Origin: Bacteroidales bacterium UBA2764
GTDB lineage: Bacteria; Bacteroidota; Bacteroidia; Bacteroidales; Paludibacteraceae
Assembly: GCA_002352705.1 (NCBI GenBank)
Contig: DEIW01000052.1
Location: forward strand, 1-7,986
DNA: 7,986 nt
Direction of reading: 5' to 3'
The notes below the pieces were generated by a model, which saw nothing but the letters and a program-made list of their open reading frames with translations, had not been told where the DNA came from and made no database searches. Below, one piece after another: positions 6,417 to 7,986 of the stretch. Positions within the stretch are counted from its first letter, which is position 1. Every line of letters begins with the position of its first letter. The position numbers were made by a program, and so were the translations under genes.

Positions 6417-7678
6417 GTGAATAATTCTACTTCCCGGGTGTAGATATTCCCGTCTGCATCAATGAATGATTTGGTTACTACGTCATTGGTACGTCCTACA
6501 TGTCCGTATTTAGCCGTCTCTTCATACATCGGCTGGGTGAGTTTCAGTGCGCGAATGATAGCCGCCGGGCGCAAGTCGAACAACTTCGCAACCACGTGGG
6601 CTATTTCTGCATCATTCATCTGCACCTGAGCCGTACCATAGGTATTGACGTAGATTGAAACCGGTTCTGCTACGCCGATAGCATAACTGACCTGTACCAG
6701 TGCCTCATGCGCCACTCCGGCTGCTACCAGATGTTTGGCAATCCATCGGGCTGCGTAAGCTGCGGAACGGTCCACTTTCGAGGGGTCTTTCCCGGAGAAT
6801 GCACCGCCGCCGTGTGCGCCGCGGCCGCCATAGGTATCTACGATAATCTTTCTGCCGGTCAGACCTGTGTCGCCGTGAGGACCGCCAATCACGAAATTAC
6901 CCGTAGGATTCACCAGCAGTTTGGCATTCTTGTCCTCCAGAAACGCATGCAGCAGATGACTGTAACGGGAGTCTCTGGTAGCTACTCTCGGCAACAGAAT
7001 ACTGATCACATCTTTTTTGATCAACTCCGGTGTCACCTTCGTCCTTGGTCCTTTGTCCCCTTGTACGTACTCGTCATGTTGGGTAGAAAGGACGATGGTA
7101 TCAATACGGACGGGACGATTCTGCGAGTCATATTCAATCGTCACTTGGCTCTTGCTGTCCGGGCGGAGATACGTCATCTGTTTTCCTTCCTTGCGTATGC
7201 GCGCCAGCGTATATACTAAGGTGTGCGCCAGGTCAAGCGTCAGCGGCATGTAGTTATCCGTCTCATCCGTAGCGTATCCGAACATCATTCCCTGGTCTCC
7301 GGCTCCCTGTTCATCCGCATTGGCGCGGGAAACGCCCATGTTGATATCCTGGGATTGAGCATGAAGAGCCGTCAGAATACCGCAACTCTCCGCCTCGAAT
7401 TTGTACTCCGCTTTGGTATAACCGATCTCCGCGATGGTTTTCCGCACTATACGCTGGATATCCACCCATCCGTTACAACTCACTTCGCCGGCAATCACCA
7501 CCTGACCGGTGGTGCACAAGGTCTCACATGCCACATGTGCATGCGGGTCCTGAGCAAGCATATTATCCAAAATAGCGTCCGAAATCTGGTCGCTGACTTT
7601 ATCGGGGTGTCCTTCAGACACCGATTCTGAGGTAAATAAGTAATTCTTATTTACGCCTCGTACTAACGATTGTTCCAT
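6365..7678 (-). CDS. metK: S-adenosylmethionine synthetase
   Basis: A 437-residue cytoplasmic methionine adenosyltransferase that makes SAM from methionine and ATP. Motifs: SEGHPDK (21-27) with the active-site His 24, GAGDQGMMFGYA (125-136), the phosphate-loop region GGPHGDTGLTGRK (265-277) and GGGAFSGKDPSKVDRS (290-305), all intact. The protein begins with about ten residues (MEQSLVRGVN) before the point where many orthologues start (YLFTSESVSEG). No alternative start codon lies in between, and the ATG at 7678 is placed 5 nt after the 3' strand of the upstream pseudoknot, which supports it. It lies 62 nt downstream of hpf, with a SAM-II-like riboswitch filling that gap, and overlaps lspA by 52 nt. 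Likely regulation is repression of translation when SAM is plentiful. Confidence 0.98.
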   Translation of the reverse strand: MEQSLVRGVNKNYLFTSESVSEGHPDKVSDQISDAILDNMLAQDPHAHVACETLCTTGQVVIAGEVSCNGWVDIQRIVRKTIAEIGYTKAEYKFEAESCGILTALHAQSQDINMGVSRANADEQGAGDQGMMFGYATDETDNYMPLTLDLAHTLVYTLARIRKEGKQMTYLRPDSKSQVTIEYDSQNRPVRIDTIVLSTQHDEYVQGDKGPRTKVTPELIKKDVISILLPRVATRDSRYSHLLHAFLEDKNAKLLVNPTGNFVIGGPHGDTGLTGRKIIVDTYGGRGAHGGGAFSGKDPSKVDRSAAYAARWIAKHLVAAGVAHEALVQVSYAIGVAEPVSIYVNTYGTAQVQMNDAEIAHVVAKLFDLRPAAIIRALKLTQPMYEETAKYGHVGRTNDVVTKSFIDADGNIYTREVELFTWEKLDRLNEVKSAFGL

Positions 7679-7679
7679 T

Positions 7680-7732
7680 GTTTTTTAGCATTTTTTGTAA
7701 TGAGGTTGCAAGCAGCCAAATCTGTCCTCATT
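7680..7732 (-). ncRNA. SAM-II-like riboswitch in front of metK
   Basis: Read on the minus strand: P1 stem AATGAGG (7732-7726) pairs perfectly with CCTCATT (7705-7699). The loop between carries GATTTGGC (7722-7715) and CTTGCA. The A-rich tail holds TGCTAAAAAAC (7690-7680). TTTGGC (7720-7715) can pair with GCTAAA (7689-7684): six pairs, one of them G-U, giving an H-type pseudoknot. GATTTGG, CTTGCA and GCTAAA in this order and spacing are the conserved parts of the SAM-II (metA, SAM_alpha) class as I remember it. The tail ends 5 nt before the metK ATG, so ligand binding would hide the ribosome entry site. The gene controlled makes the ligand, which fits. The 5' arm begins 8 nt after the hpf stop. 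Confidence 0.85.
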
Positions 7733-7740
7733 CATTATGT

Positions 7741-7986
7741 TTAGCAATTTTTTCTTTTCTCCAATTGTCCTTCCAGTGCTGCGAGACATGCATCGATGGC
7801 TTCCTCAAATGAATCAGCTGTTTTCTCCGCAAAGAGGCCTGCTATACGGATCTTAACCTCTTTGTTGGCATTTGTCTGAGGTTTGATAACGGACATGCGG
7901 ATCTCCACTTTGTCATCGCCATTCAGATGGCGCTCAAAACGATTCATTTTCTTCTCGATGAATTGCTCCAGTTTGTCAGCCATTTC
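7741..7986 (-). CDS. hpf: Ribosome hibernation-promoting factor (HPF/RaiA family), partial
   Basis: The gene enters from beyond the window; 81 codons plus the stop are visible. The open frame runs through position 7986 (the last codon is GAA), so the Met at 7983 is internal and about 15-20 N-terminal residues are missing. Visible sequence: LEQFIEKKMNRFERHL, then KVEIRMSVIKPQTNANKEVKIRIAG, then the family signature DSFEEAIDACLAALEGQLEKRK. This matches the short HPF type (about 95-100 residues), a small beta-alpha protein that binds the 30S decoding centre and stabilises inactive ribosomes in slow growth. It lies upstream of metK on the same strand with a 62-nt gap, so cotranscription is likely. 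Confidence 0.92.
   Translation of the reverse strand, partial: EMADKLEQFIEKKMNRFERHLNGDDKVEIRMSVIKPQTNANKEVKIRIAGLFAEKTADSFEEAIDACLAALEGQLEKRKNC

Noticed and set aside
6707..7219. A 170-codon plus-strand open frame opposite metK
   Set aside because: It is antisense to a highly conserved gene, has no family motif and no promoter, and ends without any downstream partner.
7717..7748. Possible metK promoter on the minus strand: ATTG, 20 nt, CAGATTTG
   Set aside because: Both boxes deviate from consensus, and the would-be -7 box is the conserved GATTTG of the riboswitch loop. A start there would delete the 5' half of the aptamer, so the similarity is better explained by the riboswitch.
1..7986. 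tRNA or rRNA genes, CRISPR arrays, insertion sequences, attachment sites
   Set aside because: Nearly all of the window is coding. The only gaps longer than 20 nt are 1-147 and 7679-7740, which are explained by promoters and the riboswitch; no repeat arrays, transposase fragments or cloverleaf sequences were seen.

Overview
The window looks like chromosomal core sequence from a Bacteroidota bacterium, most likely order Bacteroidales. Three things point there. The promoter at the left edge matches the Bacteroidota primary sigma consensus (TTTG, about 20 nt, TAnnTTTG). Start codons are preceded by A/T-rich sequence, not Shine-Dalgarno sites. The gene content includes a lipoprotein signal peptidase followed by a DUF4296 lipoprotein, and a long Bacteroidota-type sugar transferase. 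The species cannot be named from this sequence alone.

Layout: positions 1-147 are a regulatory region with two back-to-back promoters. The right-facing one drives a compact plus-strand operon: yifB/comM (148-1728), a membrane sugar transferase (1733-3247), an uncharacterised nucleotidyltransferase-like protein (3266-4288) and holA, the DNA polymerase III delta subunit (4304-5335). Gaps are only 4-17 nt. The left-facing promoter serves a gene outside the window. On the minus strand, reading right to left, a second compact operon runs from hpf (ribosome hibernation factor, entering from beyond 7986) through metK (7678-6365) and lspA (6416-5832) to a DUF4296 lipoprotein (5835-5332). The two operons converge tail to tail and share the four bases TTAA at 5332-5335, so neither has its own terminator space. 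A run of three hairpins lies just past the shared stop, at 5343-5416.

The most interesting element is in the 62-nt gap between hpf and metK. On the minus strand it holds a 7-bp stem, a loop containing GATTTGGC and CTTGCA, and a tail containing GCTAAAA that can pair back into the loop, ending 5 nt before the metK start codon. This matches the SAM-II (metA / SAM_alpha) riboswitch pseudoknot as I remember it, so the SAM synthetase would be feedback-regulated by its own product at translation. It sits between two genes with no clear promoter of its own, and lspA begins inside metK, so the control could reach the lipoprotein-processing genes downstream.

The rest is conserved housekeeping: DNA uptake/branch migration (YifB/ComM), replication clamp loading (HolA), lipoprotein maturation (LspA), methyl-donor synthesis (MetK) and ribosome hibernation (HPF). 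The less understood genes are the sugar transferase, which lacks the usual membrane re-entrant motif, and its nucleotidyltransferase-like neighbour. I found no tRNA, rRNA, CRISPR array, insertion sequence or attachment site.
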